A DNA stretch of 64,000 nucleotides, from positions 240,620 through 304,619 of the forward strand of contig JBCCPK010000007.1 of assembly GCA_039024915.1 (NCBI GenBank), read 5' to 3'. Source of the DNA: Pseudomonadota bacterium (GTDB taxonomy: Bacteria; Pseudomonadota; Alphaproteobacteria; Rhizobiales; MH13). The notes below the pieces were generated by a model. That model ran no database searches. It was not told the DNA's origin and was given only the letters and a program-made list of their open reading frames with translations. Position numbers and translations under genes: made by a program. Shown piece after piece: positions 54,319-63,072 of the stretch (positions are counted from its first letter, which is position 1; each line of letters opens with the position of its first letter).

Positions 54319-55334
54319 CCCTGAACGTGGCCCTGATCGGAACTGGCATGGTCGCGGGCACCCACGTCGCCGCTATAGACGCGTCTGAGAAGGTTACGTT
54401 GAAGGGCGTTCTCGCGCGCACCCCCGAAAGCACCAAGCGCGTCGCCAATAAGCACGGCGTGCAGGCTTACCACGATGTTGAGGCGATTGCGGCCGATACC
54501 GAAGTAAGCTTTGTCATCATCGCGACGCCCCCAAACGCACGCTTGGAGTTGATCGAAACCTTGGCGAGAGCAGGCAAGCCGATCCTCCTGGAGAAGCCAG
54601 TTGCACGCGACTTGCCTGAAGCCAAAGTGATCGTTGATCGCTGCGCCAAAGCCGACATCCCGCTTGGGATCGTTTTCCAACATCGCATGCGTGACGCCTC
54701 GCAAAAAGCGACTGACCTCGTCGCATCGGGAGAATTGGGAGCGTTGGGCGTCGCAAGTCTGGATGTGCCATGGTGGCGCGAGCAGGCCTACTACGATGAA
54801 CCAGGCCGCGGAACATACGCCCGCGACGGCGGCGGCGTCCTCATCAGCCAGGCCATCCACACCATTGATCTGGCGCTAAGCCTCACGGGGCCTGTCGCCA
54901 ACGTTCAAGCGATGACGGCGACCTCGCGCTTCCACGCCATGGAAGCCGAAGATTTCGCCGCTGCAGGCCTGACGTTCTCGAACGGCGCTGTCGGCTCCCT
55001 CACCGCATCAACGGCGAGCTATCCCGGCGGCGCAGAGACCATCACGCTGCATTTTGAGAGGGCCAGCCTGCACTTGGGATCGGGCATCCTCACCGTTTCT
55101 TGGCGCGATGGACGTGTCGAGTCCCTCGGCGCATCGGCAACGACAGGTGGCGGTGCGGACCCCATGGCCTTCACCCATGAGTGGCACCAAGGCATCATCG
55201 AAGACTTTGCAGGGGCCATCGACAGCGGTCGCAACCCTGTCGTGACAGGTGAGCAGGCACTGGCTTCACATCTGTTGATCGACGCTATCGAACGGTCGGC
55301 AAAATCCGGAAAGCGCGTGGAGCTGGAACAATGA
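54315..55334 (+). CDS. Gfo/Idh/MocA-family oxidoreductase 1
   Basis: Protein of 339 residues with the NAD(P)-binding motif ALIGTGMVAGTH at residues 6-17, family EKP at 93-95 (LLEKPVA) and the active-site H182-x-x-D185 in QAIHTIDL. The substrate domain follows from about 125. Typical for sugar or inositol dehydrogenases. ATGA overlaps join it to the hydrolase before it and the next oxidoreductase. In this operon it may oxidise SQ, a deacylated glycoside or the glycerol aglycone side, but the substrate is not readable. Confidence 0.82.
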   Translation: MTLNVALIGTGMVAGTHVAAIDASEKVTLKGVLARTPESTKRVANKHGVQAYHDVEAIAADTEVSFVIIATPPNARLELIETLARAGKPILLEKPVARDLPEAKVIVDRCAKADIPLGIVFQHRMRDASQKATDLVASGELGALGVASLDVPWWREQAYYDEPGRGTYARDGGGVLISQAIHTIDLALSLTGPVANVQAMTATSRFHAMEAEDFAAAGLTFSNGAVGSLTASTASYPGGAETITLHFERASLHLGSGILTVSWRDGRVESLGASATTGGGADPMAFTHEWHQGIIEDFAGAIDSGRNPVVTGEQALASHLLIDAIERSAKSGKRVELEQ

Positions 55335-56347
55335 ACCTGAAGTTTGCTGCGCTGGGCATCGACCACCGCCATATCTATGGCATGGCCGCCAACATGCAGG
55401 CCACCGGGGCGGAGTTTGTGGGGTGGTGGACCGATCCTGCCACCAGCAACGCGGTAACCGAAGAGGGTTTCAACAAGCGCTTTGCCGGTGTCACACAGAC
55501 CGATGACCGCCGGCGGCTGCTTGACGACCCAAACATTGATCTCATTCTGATCTCCGCCGTCCCGAGCACGCGGGCGGACCTCGCCATGGAAGCAATGCGC
55601 GCCGGCAAGGATGTGATGGTCGACAAGCCCGGCTGCACAACGCTTGATCAGCTTGACGCGATCAAGGCGTGCGTCGCCGAGACCGGCAGGATCTGGTCCG
55701 TGAACTTCTCCGAGCGCTTCGAGGTGCCGTCCGTCACGCGCGCGTCTCAGCTTGTCGCGGATGGCGCGATTGGCAAGGTCGTGCAGACGATCGGTATGGG
55801 GCCACACCGCCTCAACCGCGCCACACGCCCGCCCTGGTTCTTTGACCGCCAAGCCTATGGCGGTATTCTGACGGATATCGCCAGCCACCAGATCGATCAG
55901 TTCTTGCATTTCACCGGCTCGACCGACGCGGAGATCACCCTCGCGCAGGTGGCCAACTACGCGAACCCCAAAGACGCGGGGCTGCAGGATTTCGGTGAAC
56001 TGGCCCTCAAGAGCGACCATGGCCACGGCTACGTTCGGGTGGATTGGTATACCCCGGACGCTTTGCCCACCTGGGGTGATGGCCGTCTGACTATTCTGGG
56101 TACAGAGGGTACCATCGAACTGCGCAAATATGTTGATGTCGGTGGTGCGGAAGGCACCGACCATCTGGTGCTTTTCAACGGCGACACATGCAAAAAGATC
56201 CAGTGCAGCGACGCCGGACTGCCTTACTTCCTGAACCTTGCCAACGACATCGCTGAACGAACCGAAACCGCGATGCCGCAGGCGCACGCCTTCAAAGTCA
56301 TGGAGCTGGCCCTGAAGGCGCAGGCCATGGCGGAGAGCGCACCATGA
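55331..56347 (+). CDS. Gfo/Idh/MocA-family oxidoreductase 2, atypical cofactor site
   Basis: Protein of 338 residues of the same superfamily, but its first loop reads AALGIDHRHIYGM instead of the usual GxGxxG, and the EKP motif is replaced by D98-K-P-G. The catalytic-side H186-x-x-D189 (ASHQIDQF) is kept. The changed nucleotide loop suggests altered cofactor binding, a tightly bound cofactor, or a non-redox role such as glycosidase. Arg/Trp-rich LNRATRPPWFF at 161-171 lies near the predicted substrate pocket. Overlaps both neighbours by four bases. Confidence 0.78.
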   Translation: MNLKFAALGIDHRHIYGMAANMQATGAEFVGWWTDPATSNAVTEEGFNKRFAGVTQTDDRRRLLDDPNIDLILISAVPSTRADLAMEAMRAGKDVMVDKPGCTTLDQLDAIKACVAETGRIWSVNFSERFEVPSVTRASQLVADGAIGKVVQTIGMGPHRLNRATRPPWFFDRQAYGGILTDIASHQIDQFLHFTGSTDAEITLAQVANYANPKDAGLQDFGELALKSDHGHGYVRVDWYTPDALPTWGDGRLTILGTEGTIELRKYVDVGGAEGTDHLVLFNGDTCKKIQCSDAGLPYFLNLANDIAERTETAMPQAHAFKVMELALKAQAMAESAP

Positions 56348-57411
56348 TCACGGTCGCAATTCTCGGGGCAGGCATCGGCGCGCAACACCTTGATGGATAC
56401 CGCGCCCTCCCCGACCTGTTCAGGGTCAAGGCGGTCTGCGACCTTGACACCGAGCGCGCAAAGAAGATCGTCGGTGATGATCCCATAGCCGTGCTGAGTT
56501 CAAGCGACGATATCCTCAATGATCCCGAGATCGAGCTGATCGACGTTTGCCTGCCGCCGCATCTGCATTTCGAACTCGCCTGCGCCGCGTTGCAAGCCGG
56601 AAAGCATGTCGTCTGCGAAAAACCGCTGGTGCGGTCGGTCCAGGAAGCCGATGCCCTGATTGACGCCGCCATGCGTGCGGGCAAGCAGGTCTTCCCGGTC
56701 TTTCAATACCGCTATGGCCGCGGTTTCGAGCAGTTGAAGGCGCTACAGAGCGCGGGGCTTGCCGGCCGGCCTCTGGTGGCGAGCGTCGAGACCCACTGGA
56801 ACCGGGGCTCGGATTATTACGCCGTCAGCTGGCGTGGCACCTGGGCCGGCGAAAGCGGCGGCGCGGTTCTCGGCCACGCAATTCACAACCATGATCTGCT
56901 GACCCATGTGCTCGGATCGATCGCAAATGTCTCGGCATTCACGACAACGCGCGTAAACCCCATCGAGGTCGAGGACTGCGCAAGCATCATATTCGAACTC
57001 GAAAATGGAGCGGTCGCAACCTCATCCATCACATTAGGTGCAGCAACTGATCAAACCCGATTACGTTATTGTTTTGAGGGTCTTACGGCCACATCGGGCA
57101 CCGAACCATACGCCCCAGGTGAAGGCGCTTGGACCTTTGAGGCCCGCTCGCCCACAACAAAGGCGCAGATCGACGCCGTGCTTGAAAACCTGCCCGGCAC
57201 CCATTCGGGGTATGCCGGCTTCTTCGAAGCGGTTGCACAGGCCCTTGACGGACACCCCGGTCGTGTCGTCACACTAGCAGATGGGCGTCGGTCGCTAGAG
57301 CTTGTCACGGCGGTCTACCATGCCGCACGGACGGGAACCCGGGTGGCCCTGCCAATAGGAGAGGATCACCCACTCTACACCGGATGGCAGCCGAAAACGG
57401 CGCCACACTAA
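56344..57411 (+). CDS. Gfo/Idh/MocA-family oxidoreductase 3
   Basis: Protein of 355 residues with GAGIGAQHLDGY at residues 8-19 in the nucleotide site, EKP at 92-94 (CEKPLV) and an active-site H181-x-H183-D184 (HAIHNHDLL). NRGSDYYAVSWRGTW at 153-167 supplies aromatic and Arg residues near the substrate pocket. It differs clearly from the other three family members in the cluster, so these are not recent duplicates. Ends 27 bases before the binding-protein gene. Confidence 0.8.
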   Translation: MITVAILGAGIGAQHLDGYRALPDLFRVKAVCDLDTERAKKIVGDDPIAVLSSSDDILNDPEIELIDVCLPPHLHFELACAALQAGKHVVCEKPLVRSVQEADALIDAAMRAGKQVFPVFQYRYGRGFEQLKALQSAGLAGRPLVASVETHWNRGSDYYAVSWRGTWAGESGGAVLGHAIHNHDLLTHVLGSIANVSAFTTTRVNPIEVEDCASIIFELENGAVATSSITLGAATDQTRLRYCFEGLTATSGTEPYAPGEGAWTFEARSPTTKAQIDAVLENLPGTHSGYAGFFEAVAQALDGHPGRVVTLADGRRSLELVTAVYHAARTGTRVALPIGEDHPLYTGWQPKTAPH

Positions 57412-57438
57412 TCAAGAAAAAAATTCAGGGAGAAACAA

Positions 57439-58719
57439 ATGAAAAAGACACTCACGACCTCCGCCGCGCTAGCTGCGATGCTGCTGGGCGGAACCGCACT
57501 GGTCCCCGCATCGGCCTCCGCGCAGGAAATCCGTTTCATGTGCTCAACCGACGGCAATGAGTGCGAGGTCTACGATGAAATTCTGACCCGCTTTGAGGCT
57601 GAAAACCCTGGCGTCGATATCGTGGTCGACACCGTGCCTTACCAGGCCATCCTTGAGAACCTGCCTGTCCAGCTTGCCGCTGGTAATGGTCCGGACATGG
57701 CCCGCGTCACCGACCTTGGTGGCCTGAACGAGTACTACCTCGATCTCGACCCCCACGTGGACCGCGCCTATTGGGAAGAGAGCTTCGGCGATTTCCTCAC
57801 CTGGTACCGCAGCGGCGAAGATGACAATGGCATCTACGGTCTGCATACGCAGCTGACCATCACCGGTCCTTTTGTCAACGCCACGCTATTTGAACAGGCC
57901 GGGGTTGAGCTTCCAGGCGAAGGCGCCAGCTGGGATGACTGGGCCGCGGCCGCTCGCCAAGTTGCTGAAGCCACTGGGACGCCTTTCCCGATGGCCATTG
58001 ACCGCTCAGGTCACCGCGTCGCAGGTCCCGCCATCTCGTATGGCGCGGCGCTCAACGGCCCCGATGGGCCCACCTTGTCCGACGAAGGCTTCACGGCATT
58101 CGTTCAGCAGTTTGTGGATTGGCACGAAGACGGCACCATGGCGCGCGACGTTTGGGCCGGCCAAGGTGGCGCAACCTATCAGGACGGTGCGCAGGAATTC
58201 ATCAACGGTGAGCTCGTCTTCCTCTACTCCGGCTCCTGGCAGGTCGGCCGTATGGAGGAAAACATCGGTGACTTCTTCGATTGGCGGGTCGTTGACAGCC
58301 CCTGCGGTCCAGCAGGCGCATGTTCGGGCATGCCAGGTGGCGCTGGTATCGTTGGCTTTAACGACACCGAGCACCCCGAGCTTGTTGCCGCAATCATCGA
58401 CTTTATGGCGCAGGAAGACATCTACGCCGAATACACGGGCCGCACCCGCAACCTGCCGGCACACCTCGCAGTGGCGTCCGCAGGTGTCGACTATGAGGGT
58501 GTATCTGACGGCGCAGCGGGCGCGCTGAACGGCTTTGCTGCTGCGCTTCCAGATGTTGATCCGGCCGCGTTCTGGTACCAGGGCTATACCGGTAACCGGG
58601 CCATGTTCGGCATCACCGTCGAGCGGGTCTCGCAAGCCATTGTCGGCGAACTCACCGTCGATGAAGCTGTCGCCCGCATGGCCGACGACCTCGACGCAGC
58701 GATGGCCGAAAGCAACTAG
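57439..58719 (+). CDS. smoF: ABC transporter sugar-binding protein (SmoF-like)
   Basis: Family 1 extracellular solute-binding protein of 426 residues with a Sec signal peptide (MKKTLTTSAALAAMLLGG, cut after SASA near residue 28). The mature N-terminus IRFMCSTDGNECEVYDE and PYQAILENLPVQLAAGNGPDM fit carbohydrate-binding proteins, and a second cysteine pair (SPCGPAGACSG) suggests two disulfides. In sulfo-SMO clusters the homologue binds sulfoquinovosyl glycerol. Good RBS GGGAGAAAC before the ATG. Start of the transporter part of the operon. Confidence 0.85.
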   Translation: MKKTLTTSAALAAMLLGGTALVPASASAQEIRFMCSTDGNECEVYDEILTRFEAENPGVDIVVDTVPYQAILENLPVQLAAGNGPDMARVTDLGGLNEYYLDLDPHVDRAYWEESFGDFLTWYRSGEDDNGIYGLHTQLTITGPFVNATLFEQAGVELPGEGASWDDWAAAARQVAEATGTPFPMAIDRSGHRVAGPAISYGAALNGPDGPTLSDEGFTAFVQQFVDWHEDGTMARDVWAGQGGATYQDGAQEFINGELVFLYSGSWQVGRMEENIGDFFDWRVVDSPCGPAGACSGMPGGAGIVGFNDTEHPELVAAIIDFMAQEDIYAEYTGRTRNLPAHLAVASAGVDYEGVSDGAAGALNGFAAALPDVDPAAFWYQGYTGNRAMFGITVERVSQAIVGELTVDEAVARMADDLDAAMAESN

Positions 58720-58721
58720 CT

Positions 58722-59789
58722 TTGGCTGACACAACACGGGTGGGCGACGAACCGTCGCCCGCCCCCTCGCCCGAAACGCCTGCATCGGCGCACGGGATCG
58801 CCACGCATAGCGATTCCATCTGGCTCCGGATCATCTCGCCCATCATGCGGGCGATCGAAATCCCCATGCTTGCGTTGCAGCGGATGCTGGGTGTGCAACG
58901 GCTTGCGTGGGTTTTTCTGATCCCCAACCTTCTGCTGTTCGGGTTGTTTGCCTTCCTTCCCATCTTTCTGAACGTCATCTACGCGCTCACCGGCGGCGAT
59001 AACATTCTGTTCGCCGATCGACCTTTTATCGGCGGTCGCAACTTCGACAACCTGCTCGATTGCGGCAATTATCTTGATCCAAACTCCTGTCGCGAAGACA
59101 AATTCTGGCGTGCTGTGTGGAACACGGCCTGGTTCGTCACGCTGCAGGTCGGCATCATGGTCGGCTTCTCGCTGCTCACCGCCGTCGTGCTTAACCGCGA
59201 CATCAGGGCGCGCGGGTTCTTCAGATCGGTCTTTTTCTTTCCGGTACTGCTGTCGCCCGTTGTGGTCGCGCTGATCTGGAAGTGGGTCCTGCAACGCGAG
59301 GGCGTTTTGAACGCTTTCCTTGATTGGGTGGGCATCGGTGGGGTCAACTGGCTCGTCGACGCCCAATGGGCGTTCGCTTGGTCGGTCTTCCTGACAGTGT
59401 GGGCGCATATGGGCTTCTACACGCTCATCCTGCTTGCCGGCCTGCAGGCGATACCGCGAGACGTCTACGAAGCAGCCACGATGGATCGCGCCTCCGCATG
59501 GCGAACCTTCACCAAGATCACCTTGCCGCTGCTCGCGCCAACCCTGCTGGTGGTGCTCATCCTCGCATTGATCAGAAGCGTTCAAACATTTGATGAGGTT
59601 TATGCGTTCACAGGAGGCGGCCCGGGAACCGCGACCACCTTCATCATTCAATACATCTATGAGGAAGGCTTCGCGGGCGCGCCACGCGTGTGGGGCATGG
59701 CTGCCGCGGCATCATTACTGGTGGCGTTCGTTCTGGTCATTCTGACCTTGATCCAACTGTGGGTGAACAGGAAGAGCGTCGATGGCTAG
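58722..59789 (+). CDS. smoG: ABC transporter sugar permease (SmoG-like)
   Basis: Membrane protein of 355 residues with six helices in the BPD_transp_1 fold; EAATMDRASAWRTFTKITLPLLAPTLL (read EAATMDRASA and TFTKITLPLLAP) is the EAA loop that contacts the ATPase. A periplasmic loop between the first helices holds a cysteine pair (LDCGNYLDPNSCRED). Start is TTG directly after the smoF stop; a GTG 18 bases on is the alternative. Eight-base overlap with the second permease gene. Confidence 0.87.
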   Translation: MADTTRVGDEPSPAPSPETPASAHGIATHSDSIWLRIISPIMRAIEIPMLALQRMLGVQRLAWVFLIPNLLLFGLFAFLPIFLNVIYALTGGDNILFADRPFIGGRNFDNLLDCGNYLDPNSCREDKFWRAVWNTAWFVTLQVGIMVGFSLLTAVVLNRDIRARGFFRSVFFFPVLLSPVVVALIWKWVLQREGVLNAFLDWVGIGGVNWLVDAQWAFAWSVFLTVWAHMGFYTLILLAGLQAIPRDVYEAATMDRASAWRTFTKITLPLLAPTLLVVLILALIRSVQTFDEVYAFTGGGPGTATTFIIQYIYEEGFAGAPRVWGMAAAASLLVAFVLVILTLIQLWVNRKSVDG

Positions 59790-60834
59790 GGTCTGGGAGT
59801 TTCTCACCGCCACGCGTGGCGACAAGCGGCTGCGTTGGACCGATTGGGTGTCCTATGGCTACCTGCTGCTCGGCGTCTTTCTGATGTTTTTCCCGGTGAT
59901 TTGGCTGGTCTTGTCCAGCTTTAAAACCGAAGCCGATCTGCTGCGCTATCCGCCGACTTTTCTACCCCAGCAACAGCAGACGATGGTCGTGGACGGCTAC
60001 GAGGACCCGTTGCCGCTGTTCGAGATGGTCGGCGGGGAGCACGAAGGAAAAGTCTTGGCGCAACTGCGCCGTGTTGGCCTCCAGGCGCAGATGGTCGATC
60101 CCGCCAATCCCAGCGAACGCCTGCGCGTTTCGATAGAAAACTACCAGCCCATCGAACAGTTCAGACTGGCCCTCGAGAACTACACGGGTCTGTTTGAGCG
60201 GTTCAATTTCCTACTCTACTTCTGGAACTCGACCTTCATCACGGTGACCGCAACGCTGATCATGTTGCTCACCAATTCCATGGCGGCGTTTGCTCTGTCG
60301 AAGTACCAGTTTCGAGGTCGGACGGCGGTTCTCCTGCTGGTCATCGGCACTTTGATGATACCGCAAACAGTGGTGCTGGTGCCGCTGTTCCTCATCGTCT
60401 CGGAAATGGGGATGTCCAACTCGCTGTGGGGCGTCATCATACCGGGCGCGGCGACGCCCACCGGCGTCTTTCTGCTGCGCCAGTACATGATCACCATACC
60501 GGATGAGATTTTGGACGCGGCCCGGATGGACAAGGCGTCAGAGTGGAAGATCTTCTGGCGCATCATCGTCCCGCTCTCGGCTCCGGCCATCGCTGTGCTC
60601 GCAATCCTTGCGATCATGTGGCGTTGGAACGATTTTCTGTGGCCTTTGATCGTATTGACCCAATCCGAGAACTTCACGCTCCAGCTGGCACTGAACTCAT
60701 TCCAGGGCGAGTTGCGCACCGATTGGGCGAGCTTGTTGGCGATGACCGTGCTGACGCTGCTGCCCATCGCCTTGGTGTTCACGTTCCTGCAGAAATACAT
60801 CGCAACGGGCATCGCCAGCACGGGCGGAAAGTAA
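59782..60834 (+). CDS. smoH: ABC transporter sugar permease (SmoH-like)
   Basis: Second permease of 350 residues. The C-terminal 210 residues are a normal MalG-type permease with EAA loop DAARMDKASEWKIFWRIIVPLSAP (parts DAARMDKAS and IIVPLSAP). Between the first helix and the core is an insert of about 80 residues (roughly 55-150) that is hydrophilic and predicted periplasmic; most sugar permeases of this class have a much shorter loop. It could contact the binding protein. Confidence 0.87.
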   Translation: MARVWEFLTATRGDKRLRWTDWVSYGYLLLGVFLMFFPVIWLVLSSFKTEADLLRYPPTFLPQQQQTMVVDGYEDPLPLFEMVGGEHEGKVLAQLRRVGLQAQMVDPANPSERLRVSIENYQPIEQFRLALENYTGLFERFNFLLYFWNSTFITVTATLIMLLTNSMAAFALSKYQFRGRTAVLLLVIGTLMIPQTVVLVPLFLIVSEMGMSNSLWGVIIPGAATPTGVFLLRQYMITIPDEILDAARMDKASEWKIFWRIIVPLSAPAIAVLAILAIMWRWNDFLWPLIVLTQSENFTLQLALNSFQGELRTDWASLLAMTVLTLLPIALVFTFLQKYIATGIASTGGK

Positions 60835-60876
60835 CCAAAGCAGCAAGGCTGGATGAAACCAGCCGGAGGAATAACG

Positions 60877-61959
60877 ATGGCCAGCGTTGAATTGAAAGAC
60901 CTGAAAAAGGCCTATGGCGAGGCCGAGGTCATTCGCGGCATCGACATGCAGATCGATCATGGCGAGTTCTGCGTTTTTGTCGGCCCGTCCGGATGCGGAA
61001 AGTCCACCCTCCTTCGGATGATTTCCGGCCTTGAGCCGATCACCTCTGGCGACATGATCATTGACGGGGAGCGGGTGAACGCCATCCCTGCGGCCGATCG
61101 CGGGCTGGCCATGGTTTTCCAGTCCTACGCGCTCTATCCGCATATGACGGTTCGCCAAAACCTGTCGTTCGGCCTTGAGAACATCAACACCCCTCGCCCG
61201 GAGATCATCGAGAAGATCCAGGAGGTCTCGACGATGCTGCAGATCGATCAGCTGCTGGAGCGGCGCCCTAAGGACCTGTCGGGCGGCCAGCGCCAGCGCG
61301 TCGCGATTGGTCGGGCGGTGGTGCGCGAACCGCGCGTGTTCCTGTTTGATGAGCCGCTGTCCAATCTCGATGCCGAGCTGCGGGTGGACATGCGCGGCGA
61401 GATTTCAACGCTTCACAAGCGGCTGGGCAACACCATGATCTACGTGACGCACGACCAGGTCGAAGCGATGACGATGGCTGACAAGATTGCGGTCTTGCGG
61501 CTTGGGGTGCTTGAGCAGTTCGGCCGACCGCTCGATTTGTACAACGAGCCCGACAATTTGTTTGTCGCCGGGTTCATCGGCTCACCAAAGATGAACTTCA
61601 TGACCGGTTCGATTGATGGTGCTGATCGCAACCTGTTGGCGCTTAACACCGGTGACGAAGTGCACCTGCCCGATGGCAGGTTTCGCCAGCAGGTCGGCCA
61701 ATCGGTAACGTTGGGCGTGCGGCCCAACGAGTTACAGCCAGACCCGGAAGGATCGCTCCACATGCAGGTAGGCAGTGTCGAACAGCTCGGTTCGGAGAGC
61801 TATCTCTACGGTACGCTGGCCGATGGTACCCGGCTCACGGTCCATAATCCCGGTCAAACGCGGGTTGCTGCAGGCGAGAATGTGCCACTGGGCACCGCGG
61901 GCGCGTCTTTTCACCTGTTTGACACACAATCGACACTGAGTTTGCGCACGCACGCCTGA
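60877..61959 (+). CDS. smoE: ABC transporter ATP-binding protein (SmoE-like, MsmK/UgpC class)
   Basis: ATPase of 360 residues with Walker A GPSGCGKST at about residues 36-44, signature LSGGQRQRVAI, Walker B VFLFDEPLSNLD and C-terminal TOBE/OB domain (LGVRPNEL). It energises import through the SmoG/SmoH pair. The ATG chosen follows CGGAGGAATAACG, a textbook RBS; a start eight codons upstream is weaker. Last gene of the SQ transport/degradation run. Confidence 0.92.
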   Translation: MASVELKDLKKAYGEAEVIRGIDMQIDHGEFCVFVGPSGCGKSTLLRMISGLEPITSGDMIIDGERVNAIPAADRGLAMVFQSYALYPHMTVRQNLSFGLENINTPRPEIIEKIQEVSTMLQIDQLLERRPKDLSGGQRQRVAIGRAVVREPRVFLFDEPLSNLDAELRVDMRGEISTLHKRLGNTMIYVTHDQVEAMTMADKIAVLRLGVLEQFGRPLDLYNEPDNLFVAGFIGSPKMNFMTGSIDGADRNLLALNTGDEVHLPDGRFRQQVGQSVTLGVRPNELQPDPEGSLHMQVGSVEQLGSESYLYGTLADGTRLTVHNPGQTRVAAGENVPLGTAGASFHLFDTQSTLSLRTHA

Positions 61960-62133
61960 TCCGTGGCGCTAAGGCGTTCGCGCAAAGGCGTGGACGTGAA
62001 GCCACACCTCCAGTTCACGTTAAGTCTTCTGGCCGGTTACGCCGGTTTTCCTTGCGCAACCTGCTAGAAAACGATTTATCAGCGCCGAAGCGTTCATTGC
62101 AGCGCACAATATCAGCAAACTCCGAAAGCCGTA
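61960..62133. other. Intergenic region between smoE and cysD
   Basis: About 174 bases without a gene. No strong terminator or riboswitch was recognised, only small GC-rich stems; a transcript from the smo genes could read through into cysD. Confidence 0.5.
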
Positions 62134-63072
62134 ATGTCATTTTCCTCCGGTTCCGCCGTCTCCGGCTCCTCGAACCTTCCCCCAGGCCTCAAAGCCCTGG
62201 AAGCCCAGTCCATCGCGATCATCCGGGAAGTTGCCGCGTCGTTCGACAATCCTGTCATGCTCTATTCGATCGGCAAGGATTCAGGCGTCATGCTTCAGCT
62301 GGCCCTGAAAGCCTTTTATCCCTCCAAACCGCCGTTCCCGCTGCTGCACGTGGACACCACGTGGAAGTTCCGCGAGATGATCGAATTCCGGACGTGGATC
62401 GCTGAGCACTACGGCCTGAAGCTGTTCGTGCACACGAACCAGGAAGGCGTCGAGCGTGGCATCAACCCGATCGACTCCGGTTCGGCCCTGCACACGCAGA
62501 TCATGAAAACCGAAGCGCTCAAGCAAGCGCTCAACGAACACAAGTTCGATGCGGCCTTCGGCGGCGCGCGGCGCGATGAAGAAAAAAGCCGCGCCAAGGA
62601 ACGCATTTTCTCCTTCCGCGATCAGAACCATGGCTGGGACCCGCGCAACCAGCGCCCTGAACTGTGGAGCCTGTTCAACACCCGCATCCGCCAGGGCGAG
62701 TCGATCCGCGTGTTTCCGCTGTCCAACTGGACCGAGTTCGATGTGTGGCAGTACATCCTGCACGAGAACATTCCCATGGTGCCGCTGTACTTTGCCAAGG
62801 AACGCCCGGTGGTGAAGCGCTCGGGGACATGGATCATGGTCGATGACGACCGCTTGCCGCTGGAGCCGGGTGAGAAACCTGAGATGAAGAAGGTACGGTT
62901 CCGTACGCTGGGCTGCTACCCGCTGACGGGGGGTGTCGAAAGCGAAGCGGACACGCTTGAGAAGGTCATCGACGAAATGCTCGGCTCGCGCACATCCGAA
63001 CGGCAAGGGCGACTTATCGATTCCGATGAAAGTGCGTCTATGGAGAAGAAGAAGCGCGAGGGGTATTTCTGA
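62134..63072 (+). CDS. cysD: Sulfate adenylyltransferase subunit 2
   Basis: Catalytic subunit of ATP sulfurylase (312 residues), which makes adenosine 5'-phosphosulfate from sulfate and ATP. The PP-loop SIGKDS lies at 45-50, followed by [12 protein letters not shown] and [15 protein letters not shown], standard for CysD. It overlaps cysN by one base. Directly downstream of a cluster that liberates sulfite from a sulfosugar, so the sulfate-activation arm may be placed here for sulfur, not only carbon, use. Confidence 0.96.
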   Translation: MSFSSGSAVSGSSNLPPGLKALEAQSIAIIREVAASFDNPVMLYSIGKDSGVMLQLALKAFYPSKPPFPLLHVDTTWKFREMIEFRTWIAEHYGLKLFVHTNQEGVERGINPIDSGSALHTQIMKTEALKQALNEHKFDAAFGGARRDEEKSRAKERIFSFRDQNHGWDPRNQRPELWSLFNTRIRQGESIRVFPLSNWTEFDVWQYILHENIPMVPLYFAKERPVVKRSGTWIMVDDDRLPLEPGEKPEMKKVRFRTLGCYPLTGGVESEADTLEKVIDEMLGSRTSERQGRLIDSDESASMEKKKREGYF

